Assembly (NCBI GenBank): GCA_038503035.1
Contig: JAVSML010025222.1
Span: 90,792 to 154,791, forward strand
Direction of reading: 5' to 3'
Length of the DNA stretch: 64,000 nt
Source: Crocodylus rhombifer
Lineage: Eukaryota; Chordata; Crocodylia; Crocodylidae
The notes below the pieces were generated by a model. That model saw only the letters and a list, made by a program, of their open reading frames with translations, ran no database searches and was not told the DNA's origin. Positions 22,960-34,198 of the stretch are shown in pieces. Numbering within the stretch: position 1 is the first letter of the stretch; every line of letters starts with the position of its first letter. The position numbers were made by a program, and so were the translations under genes.

Positions 22960-23385
22960 TGGAGAGGCTGGTGTGTCCCGATGACATCAAAGAACAAGTC
23001 TATTCCACCCTTGACCATGTACTGACTAATACCCTCAGGGAGGACAAAATCATTCTTCTTGGTGACTTCAAAGCCTGGAACTCTGGAATAGCACTGTTGG
23101 GAAGGAACGAGTTCAGAAAGCCAGCGCCCATGGCATTCTTCTCCTAAGCAAATGTCTGGAGCGCGGTCTTGCCATAATAAACATCATCTTCAGGCAGAGT
23201 GACAAATACAAGACCACCTAGAGACACCCTTGCTCTAAGCATTGGCACCTCTTCCTTGACTATGCTATTGTTGGAGCCTGTGATCGAATGGATGTCCATC
23301 TCATACAAGCTGTGTGAGGAAATAATGATGGCTTGATAGATCACCGCCTTGTCAGATCCGTGCATGCACACATACTTAGCTAGTG
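22960..23385 (+). pseudogene. LINE endonuclease-domain fragment (exonuclease/endonuclease/phosphatase fold)
   Basis: The plus strand encodes DDIKEQVYSTLDHVL, then DKIILLGDF (the GDFN motif, with N changed to K), then, after a one-base shift near 23125, GILLLSKCLERGLAIINIIF, KHWHL, DYAIVGACDRMDVHL and finally DHRLV. These are the successive motifs of the apurinic-type endonuclease of non-LTR retrotransposons, ending with the catalytic-type D-H. At least two stop codons and one frameshift make it dead. The style (KHWHL-x-DYxIV, DHRLV) differs from the CR1 at 25.6 kb and from the LINE at 46-48.8 kb, so a third LINE lineage is represented. No reverse transcriptase is attached downstream. Confidence 0.65.
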
Positions 23386-23405
23386 TGTAGCCAGCTGTGT
23401 GTGCT

Positions 23406-25570
23406 ACATATGAATGCCTACATATCCACAGTGTAGGGTAACTGAATCTCAGCCTGTGCATAAGTGCCAGAAAGGATACTTATGCAGCTAGAAAACTGCC
23501 ATTTAGTCACATAAAAGGAAATAAAATGCCACCTTTTGTTCTGTTCTGGGTTGACAATAAACCAGTGACGTACAGGTAAAAAAGTTTTGTCTCTCAAACT
23601 GTTCAGTTTTTCAACAAATAATGCTTGGCATGCTAAGGAAATCCCTATATATCACCTGGTTGTTAATGGACTTCTTAAACAACAGGTTTGAATAAAATCT
23701 TTTGAAAAAAATAAGGTGCTCTTAAAATACCATGGCCAATAAATACATAAATAAAATCCCTTTGCATATGTGGAGACTGAGCATGTTTATTGGGTGTTCT
23801 CACTCAAAGGAGTGCTGGGAGAGGTGGTAGGGCACTGACATGCTGCAGAACATGATATTATTGTTATATAAAACAGACACATGTTGAGAGGAGGTGGGAC
23901 AAGAGCCTTCGGTCTGTGCTTTCCAAAGCACAAGTCTGTAACACATGAACAACAGCCGTGCACTTTTGGCTAGCCTATTAGATGCACCCTTTTCTTTCCT
24001 ATGGGTCAATTTTAGAGACTTGGCAGATGGACACCCACCGACTAAGCCCAAGATACTACAAATTGGGGCTAAAAAGAAAAGTTCATGCTCACTGATTTTG
24101 AAGATATTGGCTGACATTTTCAATTCTTGTTAATGAAATTTTGGCATACTGGTGCCCTGGTTTATGCTTGGGGCTCCTAAATATAAATGCTGATGTCGAT
24201 GGTGATGATGATGAAGATACTAGAAAGCCAGTTTCTGTTGCTAATTTAATTACTCTCAATACAAATAAGCAGTTATTGTCTAAATATGCCCATTACAAAA
24301 TATTGTCTACTTATTTTTTAATTAAATTTGATAATAACTCAATTTTTTAAAGTTGAACTTGTCAAGATAACATTTCTGTCCCCTCTTCTTACACTGGTAT
24401 GAGATGGGGGGGAAAAAGTTTGCTAGCCCTGACGAGCTGCCCCATCAGCTGTACAAAAAGACTACAGAAAAGATTACACACAGCTACAGTGTTCATTACA
24501 GGGACATTATCCACAAAGCATGTAATCCTATCCAAACCTTCCGACAACGGTTTCACAGTACGCCAGAATTTTTTTAGGATATTTTCTATTTTCATCCCAT
24601 GATCCCATGTAATACATAGTCTTGGCATTTCTTATCACTTCCAACCATGCATTTCTCAATTTTTTTATGTTTGTTCCAAATTTCAGTACTGTGCATCCTT
24701 TTTTGCCTTAGACCAAAAGCATATCACACATTCTCATCATTTTAATTAAACTAGGGCCAATCCAGGGCAAATGTTTGATTTTGACTCAAAAGGTGCATGC
24801 AAATCACAAATTCCATTTGGTTCAAAATGGAAAGGCTCCCTGCTATATCCTTATACTATGTGGAATTAAACTGCCTGCCAAATTCATGACTGCACATAAT
24901 TAAAAACATGCTTGTGTGTTTTGAAATAAAAAAAAAAAATCAATTGAGACACTAAATGTAAGTTGTGCATTTGCATTGTTTTAAGATCCACAACAAATAC
25001 TACAGTCTAAAACACTAATCATTTCAGTGAAAACCCACTGAATTTATCAGCTTCCAACAAGCTAAGATTTCTGTGCAGTTACAGACAGAAATTTGCATGA
25101 AATATTTGCTGAAACAAAATTCCTTTAAACTTGAGAGATCTTAAAATGATTTGCCATTTCCATGACTTCCAGTACAGACCCTTTGAAATGCAGGTGACCA
25201 TGTTGCACCCACAAGTTGTAAGCACCCCAACCAACTTGATCTCAGTGTCCACTTACATGTTCTTGATTATCTCACTCTGTGCAGGCGCCTTCAAGACTAA
25301 GAGGCTCAGTGAGTCTAACCCCTTTACACGGGCTCACAAAATGACCTGTCCAGTACATGGGACTTGTCTACAATACAACAGCAAGCTGGCAAGTGGACTT
25401 GAGAGCCTGTGAATGAAGCACATTGAGTGGGTGATTATTCACTGCTTACAAAGTGGTGTATTGCTGTCCTAAACAGGGACCACTGATTTTTAGAGCTGTT
25501 ATGTTTGTAGCCTCTGACTACCATATTTCCTTGCATATAGACCTACCCCTTGAACATAACATTTATCCTG
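23406..25570. other. No gene recognised
   Basis: AT-rich DNA, including the TGATGTCGATGGTGATGATG patch near 24190. Short frames only. Confidence 0.5.
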
Positions 25571-25674
25571 TTTTTTCATAGATTTCATAGATTTCATAGA
25601 CATTAGGGCTGGAAGGGACCTCGGGAGATCATTGAGTCCAGCCCCCTGCCCAACGGGCAGGAAGTCAGCTGGGG

Positions 25675-28040
25675 TCATAGGATCCCAGCAAGATAAGCAT
25701 CCAATTTACTCTTGAAGGTGTTCAATGTGGGTGCTTGAACCACCTCCGCTGGCAGACTGTTCCAGACCTTGGGGGCTCGCACAGTAAAGAAATTCTTCCT
25801 TATGTCCAGCCTGAAACGGTCTTCAAGGAGTTTGTGACTGTTCGACCTCGTCATCCCTTGGGGCGCTCTGGTGAACAAACGTTCCCCCAGATCCTGGTGC
25901 TCACCCTTGATAAACTTATAGGTGGCCATCAGATCACCCCTGAGCCTATGCTTTTCCAGGCTAAAGAGTCCCATGGCTCTCAGCCTATCATCGTAAGATC
26001 TGTTTTCCTGACCTCTGATCATGCATGTGGCTCTCCTCTGGACTCTCTCAAGCTTCTCCACATCCTTTTTGAATTGTGGAGCCCAAAACTGGACGCAGTA
26101 CTCCAGCTGCGGCCTCACCAAGGCCAAGTACAAAGGGAGAATGACGTCCCGGGATTTGCTCGAGAAGCATCTATGGATGCAAGCCAGCGTTTTGGTCGCT
26201 TTACTAGCCACAGCATCGCATTGCAGGCTCATGTTCATCTTGTGGTCAATGATGACCCCCAAGTCTCTTTCTTCTGTAGTGCTATCCACCGTAGGGTTCT
26301 TCAGGTTTTTCCTCCCGAGGTGGAGAACCTTGCATTTTTCGGTGTTAAACACCATCAGGTTCTCGTCCGCCCATTTGCTGAGCTTGTCCAGGTCAGCCTG
26401 GATCACCCGCCTGTCCTCTGGCATGGATGCTTTCCCCAAAGTTTGGTGTCATCAGCGAACTTGGCCAGTCCACTCCTGACTCCAATGTCCACATAGTTAA
26501 TGAAGATGTTGAACAGGATGGGTCCAAGGACAGAGCCTTGAGGGACCCCACTGGTCACAGGGCACCACAATGAGTGACTGCCATCAATCACAACCCTCTG
26601 GGTCCGACCACGGAGCCAATTTCCCAGCCAGTGGATCGTGGTGGAGCCAAGGCCCCAACTGGCCAGTTTGGCCAAGAGGTGATCATGGGATACCAGATCA
26701 AAAGCCTTATTGAAGTCAAGATATATGACATCAACCTCTTCTCCCTTGTCCAGGTGATAGGTCACCTGGTCATAGAAGGAAATGAGATTGGTCAAACAAG
26801 ACCTACCCGCAACAAACCCGTGCTGGCTGTCCCTTAGAATGTTAGCCTGGGCCAGTCCCTCAAGGATGGCCTCCTTAATAAACTTTTCTAAGATCTTCCC
26901 CAGGATAGAAGTCAGGCTAATGGGCCTGTAGTTAGCCGGATCCACTCTCCTCCCTTTCTTGAAGATCGGCACCACATTGGCCTTCTTCCAGTCTTCGGGC
27001 ACTTCACCAGAGCGCCAGGAGTTTTCAAAGATCCGTGCCAGGGGCTGGGCTATGATGCTCGCCAGCTCCTTGAGTACCCTGGGGTGCAGATTGTCAGGGC
27101 CAGCTGACTTGAAGGTATCCAGCTTCTCAAGGTGTTCCTTCATGAGGTCAGCATTGATGGAGGGTAGGGGATCCCCCTCACCCAGATTTCCCTGTCCCAT
27201 GGGCATCCCGTGTGACTGATGAAAGACTGACGCAAAGTACCTATTTAATAGGTTGGCTTTGTCCTGGGCGTCAGTTGTCAGTTGCCCCATCTGGTTTAGC
27301 AGGGGTCCAACATTGCCCTTGCTTTTCCTCTGGCTCCCCACATATCTGAAAAAGGACTTTTTGTTGTCCTTGATGCCTGAAGCTAGTTGGAGTTCAGTTG
27401 CAGCCTTGGCTTTCCTGGTTTGCTCCCTGCAGGACCGGACCAGCGCGGAGTAATCCTCCTTGGAGGTGAATCCCATCCTCCATCCTTTGTAGGCTTTCCT
27501 TTTTAGCCACAGTAGGTCCGCTAGGTCTCTGGAGAGCCAGGGGGGCTGCTGTGCCTTCTTGCTGCCTTTCCTCCGTGTTGGGATAGATTTAGCTTGTGCA
27601 TTGAGGATCGCTTCCTTGAGAAGCAACCACTGTTCTTGAACTCCCATCTCCCTGGGGTCATGGTCCCTGAGGGCCTGACTGACTAGCCTCTTGAGCTTGT
27701 CAAAGTCGGCTTTTCTGAAGTCAAGGACTTCTGTGTTGCTGACTGACTTGCCAGCTTTATGGCGGATGGTGAAGGTGATCAGCTCGTGGTCGCTGCCACC
27801 CAGCTTCCCATCGATCACTAGGTCGCTGATTAGGTCATCCCCCATAGCCAGTACCAGGTCGAGCAGTGCTTTGCCTCTTGTTGGCCCATAGACTTCTTGA
27901 GTCAGGTAGAGGTCATCCACGCATGAGAGAAAGCTTTGCGACCGCTCGGGTTTTGCTGAGTGATCTTCCCAGGAGATGTCCGGGTAATTGAAGTCACCCA
28001 TGACAACCAAGGTCCTGGAGCAAGCGGCCTCAGTCAGTTC
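25675..28040 (-). pseudogene. CR1 ORF2: endonuclease and reverse transcriptase, one frameshift
   Basis: The first frame runs from the gap edge (28040) to about 26430 and covers the endonuclease C-terminal two thirds ([16 protein letters not shown] at about 28005, GGSDHELI near 27800) and the reverse transcriptase ([57 protein letters not shown] with the catalytic Asp pair at 26448-26459). A single-base shift at about 26430-26440 moves the rest into another frame. That frame runs to a stop at 25675 with DKLSKWADENLMVFNTEKC, the thumb, and a C-terminal PKVWNSLPAEVVQAPTLN. The endonuclease N-terminus is lost in the assembly gap. In life it would nick target DNA and copy CR1 RNA there. The frameshift lies just after the catalytic box, so this copy is inactive unless the shift is a sequencing error. 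Confidence 0.95.
25735..26021 (+). other. Antisense frame over CR1 (not a gene)
   Basis: A long plus-strand open frame (25735-26496) lies opposite the CR1 reverse-transcriptase C-terminus. It mirrors the ORF2 codons and has no domain of its own. I record it only so that it is not mistaken for a gene. Confidence 0.8.
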
Positions 28041-28050
28041 NNNNNNNNNN
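28041..28050. other. Assembly gap (10 N) inside the CR1
   Basis: The gap lies between CR1 ORF1 and ORF2. The frame to its left starts well inside the endonuclease, so at least the first hundred or so codons of ORF2 are missing. The true gap is therefore hundreds of bases, and 10 N is a placeholder. Confidence 0.95.
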
Positions 28051-28180
28051 CTGTGCCCTTGGGGGCTCTTGCCTTGCCCACAGATTGTGCCAGGGCTGGG
28101 GCAGGGGTGGGCTCCCTTCAGTGCCTTGGTCTGCTGGCTTTGCAAGGGTTGCGCAGTAGTCCCCCCATCCCCCAGTGGGC

Positions 28181-28375
28181 TTAGTTTAAAGCCTGGTGGA
28201 GCAGGTCAGCCAGCCTGGCTGAGAAGAGCCTCCTCCCCAGGGGAGAGAGGTGGAGGCCATCTCTTCCCAGCAGCTTGCTGCCTCTCTCGCCAAAGAGCAG
28301 GCTGTGGTCATGGAAGCCAAAGCCTTCCCGATGACACCAGCGCCGCAGTCTTTGGTTGACTGCGTGGATCATACT
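28181..28375 (-). pseudogene. CR1 ORF1 C-terminal fragment (SGNH/esterase-like end)
   Basis: The minus-strand frame reads INxRLRRWC-like (VNQRLRRWCHREGFGFHDH) and then LLGRDGLHLSPLGRRLFSAR before a stop at 28181. The D-G-L-H-L step with a preceding Arg matches the last catalytic block (D-x-x-H) of the SGNH-hydrolase-like esterase domain found in CR1 ORF1 proteins. ORF1 binds RNA and helps retrotransposition. Only about 64 residues remain because the copy is 5'-truncated at about 28376, where homology stops and unrelated sequence begins. Confidence 0.8.
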
Positions 28376-28444
28376 TAAAAAGGTATGATGAAGAAAAAAA
28401 GCTCTTACTTTGGATAGGTATCTTCATAGCAGCTGCTGGGGAGC

Positions 28445-28875
28445 TGAACCTGCTTCTGAGCCTGCTGCCAGCCCCAGATTGGGCCTGTGGACCAATCCAG
28501 CACACTGAGTCTAGAACCATGCACCAGGCCTGACCTCGTGTAGCAGAACTGGAGCTGCATGGTGGGCATGATCTAGCATGGCAGGTCTGACTCCATCCAG
28601 CAGGTCTGGGGCTGTGCAGCCTGAGAGCACGCTGGGTCCTGGGCCACTGGCTGCAACCATGTGCTGACTCATGAGCCATATGCTTGGTCTGACCCAGCAT
28701 TCACAACCAGATCCAGTGTGTGGTCCCAGACTTAGCATGCCAGGTCCACCCCAGCACACGGCTCCCGAGTTAGTGTGAGAGGTCCAGCCTGACACAACAG
28801 GTCTGAGACCGTGTTGGACTCAGTGCGCTGGGTCCAACCCTGCATGTCAGCCTAATCTGGTGTGTGGAGGGAAGG
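28445..28875. repeat. Degenerate minisatellite beside the CR1
   Basis: Diverged units of about 25-35 bp recur: GACCCAGCATTCACAACCAG, GACTTAGCATGCCAGGTCC, GACCTCGTGTAGCAGAAC, TGATCTAGCATGGCAGGTC and GGACTCAGTGCGCTGGGTCC. The shared core is roughly GACyCAGyrTGCnAGGTC. It begins about 70 bases from the CR1 5' truncation point. The frames on both strands through it are by-products. Confidence 0.55.
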
Positions 28876-31770
28876 GGGGTTCCCCATGAGTCTGGAAATT
28901 TGGCAGTGGGAGGATGGGGAAGAAATGGTAGTATTAATTATCATGACTCCTCAGAAGATGGCAATTAACAGTGCAACCACTCAGCTCCATTCTCCACTCC
29001 CTCCTCTCCCCTGCCAAATTTGCAGATCTGTGGGGATCACATTTAATGCACACCCAAATTTTCCCCAACTGGTTTTGGGGAAGGTGCGGATAACAGGAGA
29101 GAAAATATGGCATGTGCAGAGGTTCATCCTTTATTTTTATCACGATAGGAATCTGACCTCATGGCCTACAATTATCACTTAGTCCAGCGTTACATTTTCA
29201 GCCCCCAGGTGATTGTATTCTTATAGTACTTGGCCTTTCATGGAAACGGCCTCCTCCTTAATTGATCTTATTCCCTGGGTGTTTTCCCCACCCCAATCAC
29301 TCAAACTCCCATAATTACTTTTTCAGTTCTTGTTTGTAGTTCCTGAGACCCTCTTGATAGGATTTATGGTGTTGCATGCTAAAAGGTGCAAAGCGAGGTC
29401 TATATAGTATCTTTGTCAAGGAAAGGAGTAATTTATAAAGACTTTGATATTAATACAAGGAACACAGTCATCTTTATCTAATGCCTATGTTTTGTTTGGG
29501 TCTCTGGCAGGCATTACAATTAAGATACAATTAACCTGTTAATTGCACTATGAAGAGTAGCCCTACTGCACATGCAGTGATTAATGGCTTAACAAAATGG
29601 GAAACCAGTCACAAAAATATCCCACAAAAGAATTGCAACATTTTTTGTGGCTGGTTTCCATAGTGCCTTAAACTGAATATGTGCTAGCATGGCCCTGGCA
29701 TGCAGCATGATGCCAGCTGCATGGTTGACAGCTCCCCCATTTGGTTGACAACTCCCCCATGTTGGAAGGCTGACAGCTCTGTGGTATAACCCTTCATGGG
29801 GCTGTATATTGCTATTTTCAGGTGCTGAGTTGAGTGGTGCTCATCAAGTGGACTGTTGTGCCAGGTCCCTATGACTCGGCGTGGTGCTTGCCTTGTCCTG
29901 CAGGTCTGGCAGGGGCTGAGGAGCAAGACACTTTCTGGTACTGGGTCGTTATGAACCCCATGGTCCCAGTTCCAGGACTATATTTGTGTCTGGAACTGGT
30001 TCTAGTTGATTGTCAGTCCCTGGGACTTCATGAGCATTTCAAACCAGCTGCAGAGCAGTCCCAGGGCCAGGACTGACTTTCAGGTGATTGTTCATGATTC
30101 CAGGTTTCCCTGCACTGGCAAGCAGAAATGATGCAATTGGGATCTGATTCCTGATTCCAAAAATTGAGTGTCCTGCCCTGCACATGTAGCATGGGAGGAT
30201 GCATGATTGTTGGGATTGGGGATCAGATGCCGTGGCACCATTACGTTAATATGTGCCACGGGGCTTGGTCTCTTAAGGCGTTTATACACATGCTCCGGCA
30301 ACAGGGGGAGTGTAATTACAGTGCGTCAGAGCAGCCTTGCTGCTCATGTATAAGGTACCCTTAGGCTTTTAATTCAGACAGGAAATGTTTCTCTTGTGGT
30401 AATTAAGAGCACAATCTGGTGAGTGATTTCTGTGGTCATTACAGTGGATTAAAAGCATAAATTTTAGCATGAGGGTGCATTCTCACAGGCCTTGTCTACA
30501 CCAGCAAATTTCACTTCCATAGCTCAAAGGTTGGGTAGCTTCACTACTGAAGAATGGTGGGGGAGAGGTGGGGGGGAGGGGGCGGAGGAAGCTGTAGAGT
30601 AGTCAGGACTCGGATATTTTTTCTTATCACATTGTCTAATTTCAACAAGGTGCTAAAAACACTCTTGTCTACCTGTACCTGTCTAAGACTGGATCCCACA
30701 CTATTACTATCACCCATGGAGCTGCCATGATAGATCCCCGAGGTCCTTTATTTGTCAGTTGTAGAAGCTGCTATAGGCATCCTTTCAATCTTGAACAGAG
30801 GATTGTTTTGATGAGTTTTTCTCACACTACATCAGGGTTTCCCACCCTCTGGGATACCCTTTTTTCCCCCCCCAGTGGCAGCATTACAGCCTTCTAAACT
30901 ACAAAATAAGAGAGGAAGGCTTGCAACACACAGGTGTTAATACAGTGCTCCACAGTAAACTATCAATACCCCCAGGATTTCTTTGTGGTGAAAAGCAAAG
31001 AAAAAACATTCAGCAGATTTTAACAGTTCTCATTGCGTTTCCTCCCTCACTGGTTGCAACAGTATGTAACAGTATCGCCAGCTAGGAAAGAGTGCTAGTT
31101 CCCCATATAGACAATGTTGATGCCATCATATCTATTGACTACTAGCAAGGATATGTGCATGATGAATTTCTGTAATCAGTGCATAGAACAAATGGATTCA
31201 TACAGAAAGAATCTGCATAATATAGCTTGAGCCTAATTGTACTATACCAGGCATGGGTACTGAATGCCTGAATATAGTGTTTGCCCACATTGTGGAAAGG
31301 GCGCTAAGTGATGTAAATGTATCACATGTATATTTGACTGTTTGTTGCACTGGGATAGGAAAAAAACATGGTCCCAACATGCCCTTAAATGAAGATGCCA
31401 TAGATCTTGTGGGAAAAGACTACGTTTCTGAAAAGCAGGGGTCCACGCAACAGGTAAGATTCTGGTATCCTTACCAACTTCAGGGCTCGTTGCCATATCT
31501 GCCTCTCACAAGACAACTCCACAGGATAAATTATAACCCTACCAAAACAGTTAACCATGGGCATCTCAGTTCTCCAAGGCACTTTCTCTGACTGTCCTCT
31601 AAAATCCTTTCGGGCACAGAAGAGGCTAATACATGTTATCAAGGCATTGTCTTTCCAGAAGCTTGGAAATGACCACTACGTTTTCCTTCCCCTGTTATCA
31701 GAAACATGTTTCTCCGAGGATGACTTCACTACCACTGAAATGTATTTCACAGTCCCTGATTCTCCTGTTT
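28876..31770. other. No gene recognised
   Basis: Mixed composition. The 29.66-30.36 kb part is GC-richer and ends in AGTGTAATTACAGTGCGTCA then TGCTCATGTATAAGGTACCC. This resembles the sequence around 62.44-62.55 kb (GATGCGCTGTAATTACAATG), so it is probably a decayed foldback element whose left end I cannot place. At 30486, GGCCTTGTCTACACCAGC looks like an isolated MITE end. Nothing coding. Confidence 0.4.
30552..30595 (+). repeat. G-run tract
   Basis: TGGTGGGGGAGAGGTGGGG followed by GGGAGGGGGCGGAGG gives at least four runs of four or more G within 40 bases. This satisfies the simple rule for a potential G-quadruplex on the plus strand. No gene nearby gives it a role. Confidence 0.6.
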
Positions 31771-31772
31771 GC

Positions 31773-31868
31773 TGTAACCAACAATCAAGATCATATAATT
31801 AGAATGCACAAAACACCATGTAACCAGCAATCAAGATCGTATAATTAGGATGCACATAACACCCTGTA
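31773..31868 (+). repeat. Tandem duplication, two units of about 47 bp
   Basis: TGTAACCAACAATCAAGATC...AACACCA is followed directly by TGTAACCAGCAATCAAGATC...AACACCC. The two units differ at about five positions, and a third partial TGTAACAC follows. Confidence 0.9.
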
Positions 31869-32235
31869 ACACATTCTGCCACACTGCTGCAGCCCCTTTC
31901 CAAAACAAAACTCCAGCTTGTGCTTAACTGCAATTATGCAGAGAGGTCAGATGGGCTGACCAGCCAGCAGGCACTGAAGAGGCCTGCCTACTGGTGTGCC
32001 TGGACTTAATCATATCCTGCCTCTTCTTCATTCAAAATCTTGTGCTCCTTCAATTAGTTGGCAGGAGCAAGGTACCTCCTGGGCTTCAAAAAGGATTACT
32101 TTAATAGTTAGCCAGCCCCCTAACCTAATATAGGGTTATGTGAGGCTCAGCTAGTCAAGGTTTATTGTGAGGAATAAAGAAGTGTCCCGCCCAGTTAAGG
32201 ATATTCTTGACTATGGTCCCTGTGTCATGTATCTG
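31773..32235 (+). mobile_element. Candidate solo LTR of an old endogenous retrovirus-like element
   Basis: It starts TGTAACCAACAATCAAG and contains two tandem 45-47-bp units (31773-31868), as duplicated U3 enhancer segments often do. An AATAAA poly(A) signal follows at 32173-32178. A further CCCTGTGTCATG ends the block, followed by TGTGGGGCTTGTATTTTTG, which faintly resembles a proline-tRNA primer-binding site. No gag or pol sequence follows and I find no second LTR or clear target duplication. It could equally be another AT-rich repeat. Confidence 0.33.
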
Positions 32236-34198
32236 TGGGGCTTGTATTTTTGATGGTGAAAAGGAAAGTCAATGCAGATACAGAGGAACATTTTCAACCT
32301 GTAGCCTCCTGGTCTATTTGCATGGACTTGTGCATGTACCTACATGCACTAACATCTTATACACAGATCCCTAAAATTGCTGCTGATATATTTTTATATT
32401 TGCTGAATGCACTGAGTTTGCAGTCACCCATACACATGCTTGGTGCAGAGATCATCCGGGATATATGTGAGAGTGCTGTTAATTAGGTATGACATGATAT
32501 GAGCTACAAAGCCTGAAAAAAGTCAGAAACCTTGTATGGCAATTGAATATCTTTTGGCTTGGGACCAAATTTCTTTAGTACAAAAGAAGTTTTGTGCACA
32601 CTTATTCTAACATAGGCACACTGGGATTTCTGAATCTGAAATTGTGATACTGATGTCTAATCAGACCGGGACATCTTCAGTGACCTCAGGCCAGAATTCC
32701 CCTCAAAGGAGGGCATCAGGAGGACCTCTCGTGTGTCAGGCGCTTGAGAACAACCATGGTAACCTGGGAGGTCTGAAACTTCCCCCCTTCAGCCACCTCT
32801 GAAGAGCAGAAATGGGAGATATGCAGCTAACAGCAACCGACAGAAGATACGCAGCTAACAGTCACCGGGCAGGTGGAGACCCCTATGCTTACAGCAAAAC
32901 AAAACATCAGATCCAATGACCTCCTTGGCCTACATATGTTTTATTCTTTTCTGCTACCCTTGGTCCCTTTTGGTAGTTTTTAGATTATAGTCTCTTCCAA
33001 GCAAAGATGATCTCTTCCTTCTATGTTTGTATGAGACTTGAGCCTTTGGACATTACTGGACTTCAAACAAATGACAGGAATGAGGCTATCCAGGCCAAAT
33101 CAAAATGGCCAAGTTTGGGCTGGTATGTGATCCAGTACCTAGTAAGAACCAGATTTTGGTGTAGTTCGGAAGGATGTAATTGTTTAAAAACTTGACATAA
33201 AATGAACTTGTAGGATGTCAACCAGTTCTTTAGAAAACAGATCAATGAAAGAATCACTTGAGCATCCTTCTGTACACAAGTTTGTCTTCTTTCCAGCAAG
33301 TAATCAGGCCCTCAGTTTCATCATTTTCCTCTCACGAAGATTTTTCTCAGGATCCAAACATTTCTTCAAACAACCATATCTGATTAATTTATTGGTATTG
33401 TATTTCAACGTGTGAAAACCTATTGGGCTCTAATTTGGCTTATAATGTTCCCCAAAAGCCATTCTGGTAAAATCTCTTTTTAACTGTGGCTAATTACATA
33501 TACTGTGTTGCTCAATACCAAAAATAAGAGCATCCGATGTAATGTTTATTATTTCTGTCACAAAGGGGAAAATCATAAATTCTTTTTAATGGGATCTTTA
33601 ATAATAAAAAAGAACATAATCATTACTATCAAAAGATGTATTGCTTCCATGGGGTTTACTTACCAGCATTTTGTCTGATTACATCTCTGTTACACTCACA
33701 GCATTAATTATTGGAGACTAATTAGGCAAAATTGCAATGTAAACCCTAATGAAAACTATTCTTACAGAAAAATTTAACTCTCTTTGCCACATCAAGTTTA
33801 CCTTTAGCTCCTAGCAAACAGCAGGACTTGCTTGTTCATTTATTTGACATACTCTGAATCTGTAGGGAGCGTAAACCTTCCTAACAATGAGCAGATTTTA
33901 TTTTTGTAGTTCTATACTGTGCTTTGTTAAAAGTGAGCAGGACACTTGACGGTGGAAGTCATTTTCCACCATAGTGAGGACCGATGCCTCGCTTTCCTAT
34001 CTCTATCACAAATCCTTGTAAATGCTTTGATTTTCTATGCTTTATCTGGGCCTCTCTTCCCTTTAGACCTCTGGATGTTATCCACAGTGAAACCCACTAG
34101 TGGCAGGTAGCTGCATTGTGACCTCTTTTCCAGCTGAGCTGGAAATGCTTACAGTGCCTTTACTCTAGCAACTGATGTGCTTGCTCAGCTTAACAAGG
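32236..34198. other. No gene recognised
   Basis: AT-rich. A short tandem duplication lies at 32815-32875. Otherwise only small frames with no domain. Confidence 0.5.
32815..32875 (+). repeat. Short tandem duplication (about 28 bp, twice)
   Basis: AGATATGCAGCTAACAGCAA then CCGACAG is followed by AGATACGCAGCTAACAGTCA then CCGGGCAG. The units differ at a few positions. No function is suggested. Confidence 0.75.

Larger units (their letters stand above)
25571..28376 (-). mobile_element. CR1 LINE, minus strand, 5'-truncated in ORF1
   Basis: Reading leftwards on the minus strand, the element holds the end of ORF1 (28375-28181), a spacer with a 10-N gap, most of ORF2 (endonuclease, reverse transcriptase and C-terminal domain, 28040-25675), about 75 bases of 3' UTR with TCCAGCCCTAATGTCTATG, and a tail of CTATGAAAT repeats (25571-25600). 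That octamer/nonamer tail and the GGTCCCTTCCAGCCCTA hairpin are the CR1 hallmark. The sequence is close to consensus, with only one frameshift in the visible ORF2. I therefore judge it the youngest retrotransposon in the window. Truncation inside ORF1 is typical of CR1 insertions. Confidence 0.95.

Noticed and set aside
25735..26496. 253-codon plus-strand frame
   Set aside because: Exactly antisense to the CR1 reverse transcriptase C-terminal frame. No own domain.
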